From NCBI GenBank assembly GCA_003343765.1, contig QAKO01000100.1, positions 1 to 17,870 of the forward strand: DNA of 17,870 nucleotides. Reading direction: 5' to 3'. Under the pieces are notes generated by a model. The model saw only the letters and a list, made by a program, of their open reading frames with translations, had not been told where the DNA came from and did no database searches. This stretch comes from Bacillota bacterium. GTDB lineage: Bacteria; Bacillota; Clostridia; Christensenellales; Borkfalkiaceae. Made by a program: the position numbers and the translations under genes. Positions 1 through 6,953 of this stretch are shown in pieces (position 1 is the first letter of the stretch; every line of letters begins with the position of its first letter).

Positions 1-280
1 TTCGGGCGTCATCAAGAGATGGAACCAGCGCCGTCTGAAAGAGACGCACGGTGTCGGCCCTGTACACAGGGAAGTGGGTTCCATGGGAGCAAACTCCACG
101 CCGAGCAGAGTTTTCAAACAGAAGCATATGCCGGGGCAGTACGGTCATGAAAAAGTAACCGTACAGAACCTTGAAGTCGTCAAGGTGGACGCGGCGAGAA
201 ACGCACTTCTGATCAAGGGCGCGATTCCCGGTCCGAAGGGCAGCATCGTCACGGTATGTGACAGCGTCAAGTCCAAATAA
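1..280 (+). CDS. rplC: 50S ribosomal protein L3 (3' part, start outside window)
   Basis: The reading frame is open from base 2 and gives the last 92 residues, somewhat under half of a usual L3 of about 210. L3 is an early assembly protein of the large subunit whose extended loop reaches toward the peptidyl transferase centre. Visible family signatures are GVIKRWN near the left edge, HREVGSMGA, PSRVFKQKHMPGQ, VTVQNLEVVKVD and the closing KGAIPGPKG. The GVIKRWN form with a THG element resembles the E. coli version rather than the GVIKRHGF form common in Bacilli. It is followed after 14 bases by rplD, as in the standard S10 operon; rpsJ would be expected just upstream, outside the window. Identification is firm; the N-terminal half cannot be judged. 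Confidence 0.97.
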   Translation, partial: SGVIKRWNQRRLKETHGVGPVHREVGSMGANSTPSRVFKQKHMPGQYGHEKVTVQNLEVVKVDAARNALLIKGAIPGPKGSIVTVCDSVKSK

Positions 281-294
281 GGAGAGTAAGAGAA

Positions 295-921
295 ATGCCT
301 ATCGTGAAAATCTATAAAATGGACGGATCGGAAGCGGGTCAGATGACTCTTTCCGACAAGATCTTCGGCGCGGAATACAACGAACCCCTGATTCATCAGG
401 CGGTGGTAACGCGTCTTGCCAATGACAGACAGGGCACGAAGAGCACGCTCACGAGGACGGAAGTCCGCGGCGGCGGTGTGAAGCCCTGGAGACAGAAAGG
501 CACGGGCCGTGCGCGTCAGGGTTCCATCCGTGCGCCGCAGTGGATCAAGGGCGGCGTCGTGTTCGCACCCAAGAGCCGCGACTTCTCCAAGAAAATGAAT
601 CAGGAAGCGAAACGCGGCGCGTTGTTCTCGGCGCTCTCCAAGAAAGTGGCGGACGGCGAACTGATCGTTGTGGACAAGTTGGAAGTTTCCGCACCCAAGA
701 CGAAAGAAATGGTGAAATTTGTGGAAGCGCTGAAACTTGACAAACGTACGGTGCTTGTCATGGACAGCAACGACGCAAACGTGATCCTCGCGAGCCGGAA
801 CATCCAGAAGCTGAGCACTTTGCCCGTCGAACAGATCAACACCTACGACGTGGTTGCCAATGCGAAAGTGGTTCTTACCAAGGCTGCGGCTGAAAAAATC
901 CAGGAGGTCTACGGAGCATAA
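295..921 (+). CDS. rplD: 50S ribosomal protein L4
   Basis: The protein has 208 residues, the usual L4 length. L4 binds 23S rRNA and lines the peptide exit tunnel; in many bacteria it is also an autogenous repressor of the S10 operon, but no leader is in view to judge that here. The tunnel loop is recognisable at residues 58-92 (RGGGVKPWRQKGTGRARQGS, then IRAPQWIKGGVVFAP). The C-terminal part carries the LVMDSNDANVILASRNI and NTYDVV elements typical of the globular domain. The ATG is preceded by GGAGAG eight bases upstream. The stop codon TAA shares its last base with the rplW start (TAATG), so the two genes are probably translationally coupled. Confidence 0.98.
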   Translation: MPIVKIYKMDGSEAGQMTLSDKIFGAEYNEPLIHQAVVTRLANDRQGTKSTLTRTEVRGGGVKPWRQKGTGRARQGSIRAPQWIKGGVVFAPKSRDFSKKMNQEAKRGALFSALSKKVADGELIVVDKLEVSAPKTKEMVKFVEALKLDKRTVLVMDSNDANVILASRNIQKLSTLPVEQINTYDVVANAKVVLTKAAAEKIQEVYGA

Positions 922-1211
922 TGAAAGCGCAGGACATCATCATTAAGCCCATCCTCACCGAGAAAGGTTACGACGGCATCGCGTCGAAGAAATACACTTT
1001 TAAGGTTGCAAAGGGCGCAAATAAGACGCAGATCAAGATGGCTGTCGAAGAACTCTTCGAAGTCAAAGTTGCAAGCGTGAACACCTGCAACGTGCGCGGA
1101 AAGTTGAAGAGAATGGGCAGAAACGAGGGCCTCACATCCTCCTACAAGAAAGCCGTCGTTCAGCTGACCGAAGACAGCAAGCCGATTGAATATTTCAATT
1201 CGCTGTCTTAA
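921..1211 (+). CDS. rplW: 50S ribosomal protein L23
   Basis: The 96-residue product matches L23, which sits at the exit of the peptide tunnel and docks trigger factor, SRP and SecY. Family signatures are DIIIKPILTEKG at residues 5-16 and the helix-strand stretch NKTQIKMAVEELFEVKVASVNT around residues 34-55. The length is normal. The start overlaps the rplD stop by one base; AGGAGG lies inside the end of rplD (902-907), with a second purine stretch closer to the start. The gap to rplB is 26 bases, among the longest in this first block, and contains only the rplB ribosome binding site. Confidence 0.98.
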   Translation: MKAQDIIIKPILTEKGYDGIASKKYTFKVAKGANKTQIKMAVEELFEVKVASVNTCNVRGKLKRMGRNEGLTSSYKKAVVQLTEDSKPIEYFNSLS

Positions 1212-1237
1212 TGTGAGCAAATCGGAGGAAACAGAAA

Positions 1238-2065
1238 ATGGCTATTAAAAGATATAAACCTACGTCGGCTGCGCGCCGTTTCATGACGGTGCATACCTAC
1301 GAAGAGATCACGGAAACCAAACCGGAGCGTTCTCTGATCGAGGATATGCGCAAATCCGGCGGCAGAAATAACCAAGGCAAGATCACGGTTCGCCACATCG
1401 GCGGCGGAAACCGCAGGAAATACCGTATCATCGATTTCAAGCGTGACAAAGACGGAGTTCCGGCAAAAGTTGCGAGCATCCAGTACGATCCGAACCGCAG
1501 CGCGAACATTGCGCTTTTGCAGTATGCGGACGGCGAAAAGAGATACATTCTCGCGCCGATCGGTCTGAATGTAGGCGACACGGTTCTTTCGGGTCCGGAC
1601 GCGGACATCAAAGCGGGCAACTGCCTGCCGTTTGAGAACATTCCCGTCGGTACGATGGTACACAACATCGAGCTGAAGCCGGGCAAAGGCGGCCAGGTAG
1701 CGCGTGCGGCAGGTATTGCGGCGCAGCTGATGGCAAAAGAGGGCGCGTACGCGACCCTGAAAATGCCGAGCGGCGAAATGCGTCTTGTTCCGGTGGTATG
1801 CCGGGCGACGATCGGCCAGGTCGGCAACGTCGAACACGAGATCATCAGCCTCGGTAAAGCGGGCAAGACGCGCCACATGGGTATCAAGCCCACGGTACGC
1901 GGCGCAGTCATGAACCCTTGCGATCACCCGCACGGCGGCGGCGAGGGCAAGAGCCCTGTCGGTCATGCCGGTCCTCTTACGCCTTGGGGCAAGCCTGCTC
2001 TGGGGTATAAGACCAGAAAGAAGAAGAATGTTACGAGCAAGTTCATTCTTAAACGCATCAATTAA
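1238..2065 (+). CDS. rplB: 50S ribosomal protein L2
   Basis: The 275-residue product is full-length L2, a primary 23S rRNA binder needed for subunit joining and peptidyl transferase activity. It begins MAIKRYKPTSAARR, as in the family. The highly conserved segment around the His essential for activity (His229 in E. coli) appears as NPCDHPHGGGEGKSPVGH at residues 226-243, with His230 the equivalent residue. The cysteine at 228, two residues before that His, occupies a variable position. The RNA-binding fold and the basic C-terminus (YKTRKKKNVTSKFILKR) are intact. A GGAGGA ribosome binding site sits at 1224-1229. Confidence 0.98.
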   Translation: MAIKRYKPTSAARRFMTVHTYEEITETKPERSLIEDMRKSGGRNNQGKITVRHIGGGNRRKYRIIDFKRDKDGVPAKVASIQYDPNRSANIALLQYADGEKRYILAPIGLNVGDTVLSGPDADIKAGNCLPFENIPVGTMVHNIELKPGKGGQVARAAGIAAQLMAKEGAYATLKMPSGEMRLVPVVCRATIGQVGNVEHEIISLGKAGKTRHMGIKPTVRGAVMNPCDHPHGGGEGKSPVGHAGPLTPWGKPALGYKTRKKKNVTSKFILKRIN

Positions 2066-2080
2066 GGGAGGATCATCCAA

Positions 2081-2362
2081 ATGAGCAGAAGCGTAAAGAA
2101 AGGGCCTTACGTTGAAGCGAGACTTTTGAAGAGAGTCGAAGAGCTCAACGCGGCAAACGATAAAAAAGTTCTCAAAACATGGTCGAGAGCGAGCACGATC
2201 TTCCCGCAGATGGTAGGACACACGATCGCGGTGCATGACGGAAGAAAGCACGTTCCCGTATATATCACCGAAGACATGGTCGGCTGCAAACTCGGCGAGT
2301 TCGCACCCACCAGAACCTTCAAGGGACATTCCGGCGGCAAGACCACCGCTGCTAAGAAGTAA
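2081..2362 (+). CDS. rpsS: 30S ribosomal protein S19
   Basis: The 93-residue product is S19, which pairs with S13 in the head of the small subunit near the A site. It shows the MSRSVKKGPYVE start, the WSRASTIFPQMVGHTIAVHDG core and the VPVYITEDMVGCKLGEF and APTRTFKGH motifs. A cysteine (VGCKLGEF) replaces the commonest histidine in VGHKLGEF. A GGGAGGAT ribosome binding site precedes the ATG, and the gap from rplB is 15 bases. Its position between rplB and rplV is standard. Confidence 0.98.
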   Translation: MSRSVKKGPYVEARLLKRVEELNAANDKKVLKTWSRASTIFPQMVGHTIAVHDGRKHVPVYITEDMVGCKLGEFAPTRTFKGHSGGKTTAAKK

Positions 2363-2380
2363 AGGAGGTCGCAGTTCAAA

Positions 2381-2770
2381 ATGGCTAAAAATACGCGTGA
2401 AAAGACAAAACGTATCGCGGAAAACAAGGACAAACGTCCTTATGCGACCGCAAGGCATATCCGCATGAGCCCTTACAAAGTGCGCAGAGCACTGGCGCTC
2501 ATCCGCGGCAAGAGCGTGAACGAAGCGGCGGCGATCCTCGAATATGCGACGATCGTTTCGGCTGAACCCGTCAAAAAGGTTCTGCTGTCTGCGGCGGCGA
2601 ACGCTGAGCATAATTTCGGTATGGACAGGGGCGACCTGATCGTTGCGGAAGCATTTGCGGATCAGGGACCGACGCTCAAACGCATGAATCCCGTTTCGAA
2701 GGGCAGAGCGCATTCCATTCTGAAAAGAACCAGCCACATCACGGTCATTCTTGACGTGCAGAGTAAGTAA
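2381..2770 (+). CDS. rplV: 50S ribosomal protein L22
   Basis: The 129-residue product is L22, whose long beta-hairpin lines the peptide tunnel next to L4 and is a known site of macrolide-resistance changes. The core begins YATARHIRMSPYKVRRALALIRGKSV, and the tunnel hairpin is the stretch from FADQGPTLKRMNPVSKG to RAHSILKRTSHITV near residues 91-122. Compared with the shortest family members it carries a basic N-terminal leader of roughly 20 residues (MAKNTREKTKRIAENKDKRP). No deletion or duplication in the hairpin is apparent. The ATG follows an AAGGAGGT site, and the gap to rpsC is 11 bases. Confidence 0.97.
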   Translation: MAKNTREKTKRIAENKDKRPYATARHIRMSPYKVRRALALIRGKSVNEAAAILEYATIVSAEPVKKVLLSAAANAEHNFGMDRGDLIVAEAFADQGPTLKRMNPVSKGRAHSILKRTSHITVILDVQSK

Positions 2771-2781
2771 GGAGAATTGTC

Positions 2782-3441
2782 ATGGGACAGAAAGTTAATC
2801 CACACGGTCTGAGAGTCGGCGTCATCAAAGGCTGGGACACCCAGTGGTATGCCGATAAAAAGGATTTCGGCAAGAACCTGAAAGAAGACTACGAAATCCG
2901 TAAATTCATCAAAAACAAGTACTATGCGGCAGCGATCAGCAAGATCCTGATCGAGCGTGCTGCAAACAGGATCGTCGTGACCGTCTGCACGGGCAAGCCG
3001 GGCGTTCTGATCGGCAAAGCGGGCGCGGAGATCGAAGTGATCAAGAAAGACCTTTCCAAACTCACGAAAGGCAAGAACATCGTCATCAACGTGACGGAAG
3101 TGCGCAAACCCGACGGCGACGCACAGCTGGTAGCGGAAAGCGTTGCACAGCAGCTGGAAAAACGTATGTCTTTCCGCCGCGCGATGAAACAGGCGATCGG
3201 CAAAGCGATGCGTTCGGGCGTAAAGGGCGTCAAAATGATGGTTTCCGGCCGTCTGGACGGCGCAGAGATCGCACGTTGCGAGCAGTATCATGAAGGATCC
3301 ATCCCTCTGCAGACGCTGCGCGCGGACATCGATTACGGTTTTGCGGAAGCGCACACGACTTTCGGTATGATCGGCGTCAAAGTCTGGATCTACAAAGGCG
3401 AAGTGCTCAGAGCAAAGGCGCGTGAAGGAGGGGATAAGTAA
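2782..3441 (+). CDS. rpsC: 30S ribosomal protein S3
   Basis: The 219-residue product is S3, which forms part of the mRNA entry channel. It starts MGQKVNPHGLRVGVIKGWDT, a strong family signature. The type-II KH domain loop is GKAG at residues 78-81 within PGVLIGKAGAEIE; most relatives have GRKG or GKKG here, but the GxxG pattern is kept. The C-terminal domain shows VKGVKMMVSGRLDGAEIAR and the closing IGVKVWIYKGEV. The end of the gene carries GGAGGGG, which serves as the ribosome binding site for rplP starting two bases after the stop. Confidence 0.98.
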   Translation: MGQKVNPHGLRVGVIKGWDTQWYADKKDFGKNLKEDYEIRKFIKNKYYAAAISKILIERAANRIVVTVCTGKPGVLIGKAGAEIEVIKKDLSKLTKGKNIVINVTEVRKPDGDAQLVAESVAQQLEKRMSFRRAMKQAIGKAMRSGVKGVKMMVSGRLDGAEIARCEQYHEGSIPLQTLRADIDYGFAEAHTTFGMIGVKVWIYKGEVLRAKAREGGDK

Positions 3442-3443
3442 TT

Positions 3444-3917
3444 ATGTTGATCCCGAAGAGAGTCAAGAGAAGAAAGCAGCACCGCGGCAACATCAAGGGC
3501 CAGGCGCATAAAGGCAATAAAGTGGCTTACGGCGAATACGGTTTGGTTGCTGTCGACGGCGCGCGCATCACGTCGCGCCAGATCGAAGCAGCTCGTATCG
3601 CTATGACGAGATTCATCAAACGTGGCGGCCAGGTGTGGATCGATATTTTCCCGCACAAACCGATCACGCGTCACCCTGCTGAATCCCGTATGGGTTCCGG
3701 TAAAGGTGCGGTAGAATACTGGGTAGCGGTCGTAAAACCGGGCAGAGTTTTGTTTGAAATGGCGGGTGTTCCGGAAGATGTAGCGCGCGAAGCAATGCGT
3801 CTTGCAGGTCACAAACTGCCCATCAAGACGAAATTCATGTGCAAAGGTCAGGCAAATCCCGTAACGGGTGAACTGCCCGAAGGCAGCGAAAAAATTACAG
3901 AAGGCGGTGAAGGTTAA
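3444..3917 (+). CDS. rplP: 50S ribosomal protein L16, with an extended acidic tail
   Basis: The 157-residue product is L16, which contacts the A-site and elbow region of tRNA on the large subunit. Signatures include MLIPKRVKRRKQHRG, the GQVWIDIFPHKPITRHP core and RMGSGKGAVEYWVAVVKPG; Arg82 corresponds to the arginine hydroxylated in E. coli L16. The fold ends near residue 135 (LPIKTKFMCKG) and is followed by about 22 residues rich in Glu and Gly (QANPVTGELPEGSEKITEGG), a tail absent from the 136-residue E. coli protein. The start lies two bases after the rpsC stop and the stop overlaps the rpmC start by one base, suggesting translational coupling on both sides. Confidence 0.97.
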   Translation: MLIPKRVKRRKQHRGNIKGQAHKGNKVAYGEYGLVAVDGARITSRQIEAARIAMTRFIKRGGQVWIDIFPHKPITRHPAESRMGSGKGAVEYWVAVVKPGRVLFEMAGVPEDVAREAMRLAGHKLPIKTKFMCKGQANPVTGELPEGSEKITEGGEG

Positions 3918-4117
3918 TGAAAGGGAAAGAACTTCACAACATGACAGACGAGGAGCTGAAGAATAAGCTCAGAGAGCTGAAAACGCAGCTTTTCAACCTC
4001 CGTTTCCGTCATGCGTCGGGCCAGCTCGACAATCCGATGACGATAGCGTCCTGCAAGAAGGACATCGCGCGCGTTAACACCGTGATCCGCGAGAGAGAGA
4101 TCAAGGCGAGAGGTTAA
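3917..4117 (+). CDS. rpmC: 50S ribosomal protein L29
   Basis: The 66-residue product is L29, a two-helix protein beside L23 at the tunnel exit. It has the MTDEELKNKLRELKTQLFNLRFRHASGQLDNP stretch and ends with the second helix (KKDIARVNTVIREREI). The length is typical. The start codon overlaps the rplP stop (TAATG) and only a weak GAAGG sits upstream, so translation likely depends on termination of rplP. The next gene, rpsQ, starts six bases after the stop. Confidence 0.97.
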   Translation: MKGKELHNMTDEELKNKLRELKTQLFNLRFRHASGQLDNPMTIASCKKDIARVNTVIREREIKARG

Positions 4118-4123
4118 TCAATC

Positions 4124-4378
4124 ATGGAAAGAAATTTAAGAAAAGAAAGAGTCGGGCTTGTCGTTTCCGACAAAATGGATAAAACGGTCGTCGTTGCGAT
4201 CGTAGACAAGAGCAAACACCCTCTCTATAAGAAGACCATCACCAAGACGAAGAAAGTCAAGGCGCACGACGAAGCGAACGAATGTGTCGTCGGCGACAAG
4301 GTCCGCATCGTCGAGACGAGAAAACTTTCCAAGGACAAGAACTGGAGAGTTGCCGAGATCGTCGAGAAAGCGAAGTAA
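4124..4378 (+). CDS. rpsQ: 30S ribosomal protein S17
   Basis: The 84-residue product is S17, a primary 16S rRNA binder with an OB fold. The diagnostic opening RKERVGLVVSDKMDKTVVV and the HPLYKKTITKTKKVKAHDEAN core are present, and it ends with LSKDKNWRVAEIVEKAK. The chosen ATG at 4124 gives the normal N-terminus; a GAGAGG purine stretch in the end of rpmC acts as ribosome binding site. It closes with TAATAA-like tandem stops and is followed after 24 bases by rplN. Confidence 0.97.
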   Translation: MERNLRKERVGLVVSDKMDKTVVVAIVDKSKHPLYKKTITKTKKVKAHDEANECVVGDKVRIVETRKLSKDKNWRVAEIVEKAK

Positions 4379-4402
4379 TAATATAAGGAGAGAAAGAGCC
4401 AT

Positions 4403-4771
4403 ATGATACAACCACAGACAAGGCTTAAAGCGGCGGATAACTCCGGTGCGAAAGAGCTTATGTGCATCAGGGTTCTGGGCGGTTCGTTCAGAAAGAGCGG
4501 CAACATCGGCGACGTGATCATCGCGAGCGTCAAAACCGCAACTCCCGGCGGCGCCGTAAAGAAAGGCGAAGTCGTAAAGGCAGTCATCGTCAGAACCAGC
4601 AAGGGCATTCGCAGAGCAGACGGAACGTATATCCGTTTCGACGACAATGCAGCCGTCATCATAGATAACCAGAAGCAGCCGAGGGGTACGCGTATTTTCG
4701 GGCCCATCGCGAGAGAACTGAGAGATAAGGACTATATGCGTATTATCTCCCTTGCTCCCGAAGTGCTGTAA
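4403..4771 (+). CDS. rplN: 50S ribosomal protein L14
   Basis: The 122-residue product is L14, a highly conserved beta-barrel protein at the subunit interface (bridge B8). It begins MIQPQTRLKAADNSGAKELM and carries the IASVKTATPGGAVKKGEVVKAVIVRT segment and the closing GPIARELRDKDYMRIISLAPEVL, all close to the family consensus and of normal length. AAGGAGAG lies upstream of the ATG. In the spc operon L14 is classically the first gene; here no terminator or promoter separates it from rpsQ, so S10 and spc genes appear to be one transcription unit. Confidence 0.98.
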   Translation: MIQPQTRLKAADNSGAKELMCIRVLGGSFRKSGNIGDVIIASVKTATPGGAVKKGEVVKAVIVRTSKGIRRADGTYIRFDDNAAVIIDNQKQPRGTRIFGPIARELRDKDYMRIISLAPEVL

Positions 4772-4783
4772 GGAGGCCGGACA

Positions 4784-5212
4784 ATGAACGTTAAATTGAA
4801 TGATACGGTCGTCGTACTCACGGGCAAAGACAAAGGCAAAACGGGCAAAGTGGTTGCCACTTCCCCCAAAGCCGGCCGTGTAACCGTGCAGGGCGTCAAC
4901 CTCCAGAAAAGGCATCAGAAAGCGAGAAAGGCGAATGCGGTTTCGCAGATCGTTGAGCGTGAAGGCGCGATCGACGCGTCCAACGTGATGGTCATCTGCG
5001 ATGCTTGCGGCAAAGCCACCCGCGTAAAACACTCGTTCGTCGAACAGGACGGCAAGATGAAGAAAGTCCGCGTTTGCAAATGCGGAGCCGTTCTCGACAA
5101 GGTTTACAAGAAACAGGCGAAGGCTGCTGCGAAAGCGGAAGAAGCGCCCAAGAAGAGAACGAGAAAGCGTACCGCGAAGAAAGAAGAAGCGGTCGAAGAG
5201 AAGAAGGACTGA
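4784..5212 (+). CDS. rplX: 50S ribosomal protein L24, zinc-knuckle form with charged tail
   Basis: The 142-residue product is L24, an assembly initiator of the large subunit. The KOW motif is clear at the N-terminus (VVVLTGKDKGKTGKV, residues 9-23), followed by VNLQKRHQKA. The C-terminal half holds cysteines at 72, 75, 98 and 100 (ICDACGKATR and VRVCKCGAVLD). L24 forms with paired CxxC knuckles exist; here the second pair is CxC, one residue short. After residue about 106 a low-complexity Lys/Ala/Glu/Arg tail of roughly 36 residues extends it well beyond the usual length of just over 100. The ATG follows AAGGAGG. The frame is uninterrupted and ends 16 bases before rplE, so the tail is not obviously a frameshift product. 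Confidence 0.96.
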   Translation: MNVKLNDTVVVLTGKDKGKTGKVVATSPKAGRVTVQGVNLQKRHQKARKANAVSQIVEREGAIDASNVMVICDACGKATRVKHSFVEQDGKMKKVRVCKCGAVLDKVYKKQAKAAAKAEEAPKKRTRKRTAKKEEAVEEKKD

Positions 5213-5228
5213 GGCGAGGTAATTTCCA

Positions 5229-5783
5229 ATGGCAGAAAAAGAAAAGAACAGAGTCCGGGCGGCTTACGAAACGGAAGTAGTTCCCTATCTCGTCAAGAAG
5301 TTCGGCTATAAAAACATCAACGAAGTACCGAAACTCGTAAAAATCGTCATCAACTCCGGTTTGGGCGATATCAAAGACAACGCGAAGAGCGTTCAGATCG
5401 CGCATGACGAACTGAAAGCGATCGCGGGACAGAAACCCGTCATCACGAAGGCGAAGAAATCCGTCGCGAACTTCAAAGTCCGTGAAGGGATGAACATCGG
5501 ACTGAAAGTGACGCTCCGTCAGGACAGAATGTACGAGTTCTACGATAAGTTCGTATCCATCGCGCTTCCCAGAATGCGTGACTTCCGCGGCGTATCCGCG
5601 AATTCCTTCGACGGCAGAGGCAACTTTGCTTTGGGCGTGAAGGAACAGCTGATCTTCCCCGAGATCTCCTACGATCAGGTGGAAAAGATCCGCGGGTTCG
5701 ATATCTGCTTTGTCACGACGGCAAAGACGGACGAAGAAGCGAGAGAACTTCTTGCGGCAATGGGAATGCCCTTCAAGAAATAA
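5229..5783 (+). CDS. rplE: 50S ribosomal protein L5
   Basis: The 184-residue product is L5, the 5S rRNA binder that contacts P-site tRNA. Clear signatures are VPKLVKIVINSGLGD, the ITKAKKSVANFKVREGMNIGLKVTLR stretch, FYDKFVSIALPRMRDFRGV and the C-terminal FPEISYDQVEKIRGFDICFVTTA. Length is typical (about 180). A modest GAGG site lies upstream of the ATG. In E. coli, S8 represses the spc operon by binding near the rplE start; no comparable S8-like stem-loop was evident here, though I could not fold the RNA. Confidence 0.98.
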   Translation: MAEKEKNRVRAAYETEVVPYLVKKFGYKNINEVPKLVKIVINSGLGDIKDNAKSVQIAHDELKAIAGQKPVITKAKKSVANFKVREGMNIGLKVTLRQDRMYEFYDKFVSIALPRMRDFRGVSANSFDGRGNFALGVKEQLIFPEISYDQVEKIRGFDICFVTTAKTDEEARELLAAMGMPFKK

Positions 5784-5797
5784 GGAGAAACGGACTT

Positions 5798-5983
5798 ATG
5801 GCAAAGAAATCAATGATCAATAAACAGCAGAGAACGCCCAAATTCAGCACGAGGGCGTACACACGCTGCAGTATCTGCGGACGTCCGCATGCAGTTCTGC
5901 GCAAATACGGAATCTGCCGTATTTGCTTCCGCAATCTCGCGTACAAGGGACAGATCCCCGGCGTGAAGAAGGCGAGCTGGTAA
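5798..5983 (+). CDS. rpsN: 30S ribosomal protein S14, zinc-binding short form
   Basis: The 61-residue product is the type-Z S14, built around a zinc ribbon with cysteines at 24, 27, 40 and 43 (TRCSICGRPHAVLRKYG and ICRICFRNLA). This short zinc form is the normal S14 of Gram-positive bacteria inside the spc operon, while longer cysteine-free S14 copies are usually zinc-starvation substitutes elsewhere. It ends with the family's GQIPGVKKASW. The ATG is preceded by AAGGAGA, and rpsH follows after 11 bases. Confidence 0.98.
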   Translation: MAKKSMINKQQRTPKFSTRAYTRCSICGRPHAVLRKYGICRICFRNLAYKGQIPGVKKASW

Positions 5984-5994
5984 GGAGGTACATC

Positions 5995-6387
5995 ATGACA
6001 GATCCTATCGCAGATATGCTTACAAGAATCCGGAACGCCATCACGGCGAAACACGAGAAAGTGGAAGTACCCGGATCGAACATGAAAAAAGCGATCGCAA
6101 ACATCCTGCTTTCGGAAGGCTACGTCAAGAACGTTGAATTCGTAGATGACGGACTTTCGGGCAAGATCGTGATCGAACTCAAATATGCTGAGGGCAACAA
6201 ATCGGTTATTTCCGGTCTGAAGAGAGTATCCAAACCCGGTCTGAGAAGCTATTCGGGAGCGGAGAAAATGCCCAAGGTCTTGGGAGGACTGGGAACGGCG
6301 ATCGTGTCCACTTCCAAGGGAATAATGACGGACAAACAGGCGAAGGCTGCCAACGTCGGCGGCGAAGTGCTCTGTTTCGTCTGGTAA
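5995..6387 (+). CDS. rpsH: 30S ribosomal protein S8
   Basis: The 130-residue product is S8, a central 16S rRNA binder and, in E. coli, the spc operon repressor. The start at 5995 gives the canonical MTDPIADMLTRIRNA and has AAGGAGGT directly upstream; the frame stays open further left to 5923, but that extension overlaps rpsN and is not S8-like. Other signatures are VISGLKRVSKPGLRSY, the VLGGLGTAIVSTSKGIMTD block and a VGGEVLCFVW end. Length and position between rpsN and rplF are standard. Confidence 0.98.
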   Translation: MTDPIADMLTRIRNAITAKHEKVEVPGSNMKKAIANILLSEGYVKNVEFVDDGLSGKIVIELKYAEGNKSVISGLKRVSKPGLRSYSGAEKMPKVLGGLGTAIVSTSKGIMTDKQAKAANVGGEVLCFVW

Positions 6388-6400
6388 GGAGGCACACGCA

Positions 6401-6940
6401 ATGTCCAGAATAGGAAGAATGCCTGTTGCGCTCCCCGCGGGCGTTACGGTGGAAGTAAAAGACGGCAAAATGTTCGTCAAAGGCCCGAAAGGAACGCTGG
6501 AACAGGATATTGACGCGCGGATCAGTCTCGCCGTAGAAAACGGTCATGCCGTTTTGACTCGTGCGAACGATTCCAAAGAACTGAAAGCAAAACACGGTCT
6601 GTACAGAGCGTTGCTGCACAACATGGTAACGGGCGTTACGGCGGGATTTTCGAAAGGACTCGTCATCAACGGCGTCGGTTACAAAGTGGCAAAGCAGGGC
6701 AACAAGATCGTGCTGAACATCGGGTTCTCCCATCCGGTTGAATTTGCGGAAGTGGATGGCATCAAACTGGATTGCCCTTCGCAGACGGAGATCACCGTTA
6801 CGGGTATCGACAAAGTAAAAGTCGGACAGATCGCCGCGAACATCCGCGCTCTGCGCGAACCCGAACCTTACCACGGCTACGGCATCCGTTACAAGGATGA
6901 AGTGATCGAGCGTAAGGAAGGCAAGACGGCAGGCAAATAA
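6401..6940 (+). CDS. rplF: 50S ribosomal protein L6
   Basis: The 179-residue product is L6, made of two similar domains, located near the sarcin-ricin loop and factor-binding site. It begins MSRIGRMPVALPAGV and has the VKGPKGTLEQ segment of domain one, the HNMVTGVTAGFSKGLVINGVGY linker, and the C-terminal EPEPYHGYGIRYKDEVIERK signature followed by a GKTAGK end. No unusual insertion is seen. AAGGAGGC precedes the ATG. Confidence 0.98.
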   Translation: MSRIGRMPVALPAGVTVEVKDGKMFVKGPKGTLEQDIDARISLAVENGHAVLTRANDSKELKAKHGLYRALLHNMVTGVTAGFSKGLVINGVGYKVAKQGNKIVLNIGFSHPVEFAEVDGIKLDCPSQTEITVTGIDKVKVGQIAANIRALREPEPYHGYGIRYKDEVIERKEGKTAGK

Positions 6941-6953
6941 AGGAGCGTAAACC

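Noticed and set aside
1208..2737. Very long minus-strand open frame opposite rplB, rpsS and rplV
   Set aside because: It mirrors strongly conserved ribosomal genes, has an Arg/Phe/His-rich composition typical of antisense shadows, and no ribosome binding site or plausible domain.
4136..5032. Minus-strand open frame opposite rpsQ, rplN and rplX
   Set aside because: Shadow of three confidently identified genes; no start signal.
5923..5994. N-terminal extension of S8
   Set aside because: Overlaps rpsN and is not S8-like; the ATG at 5995 has AAGGAGGT upstream and gives the canonical MTDPIADML start.
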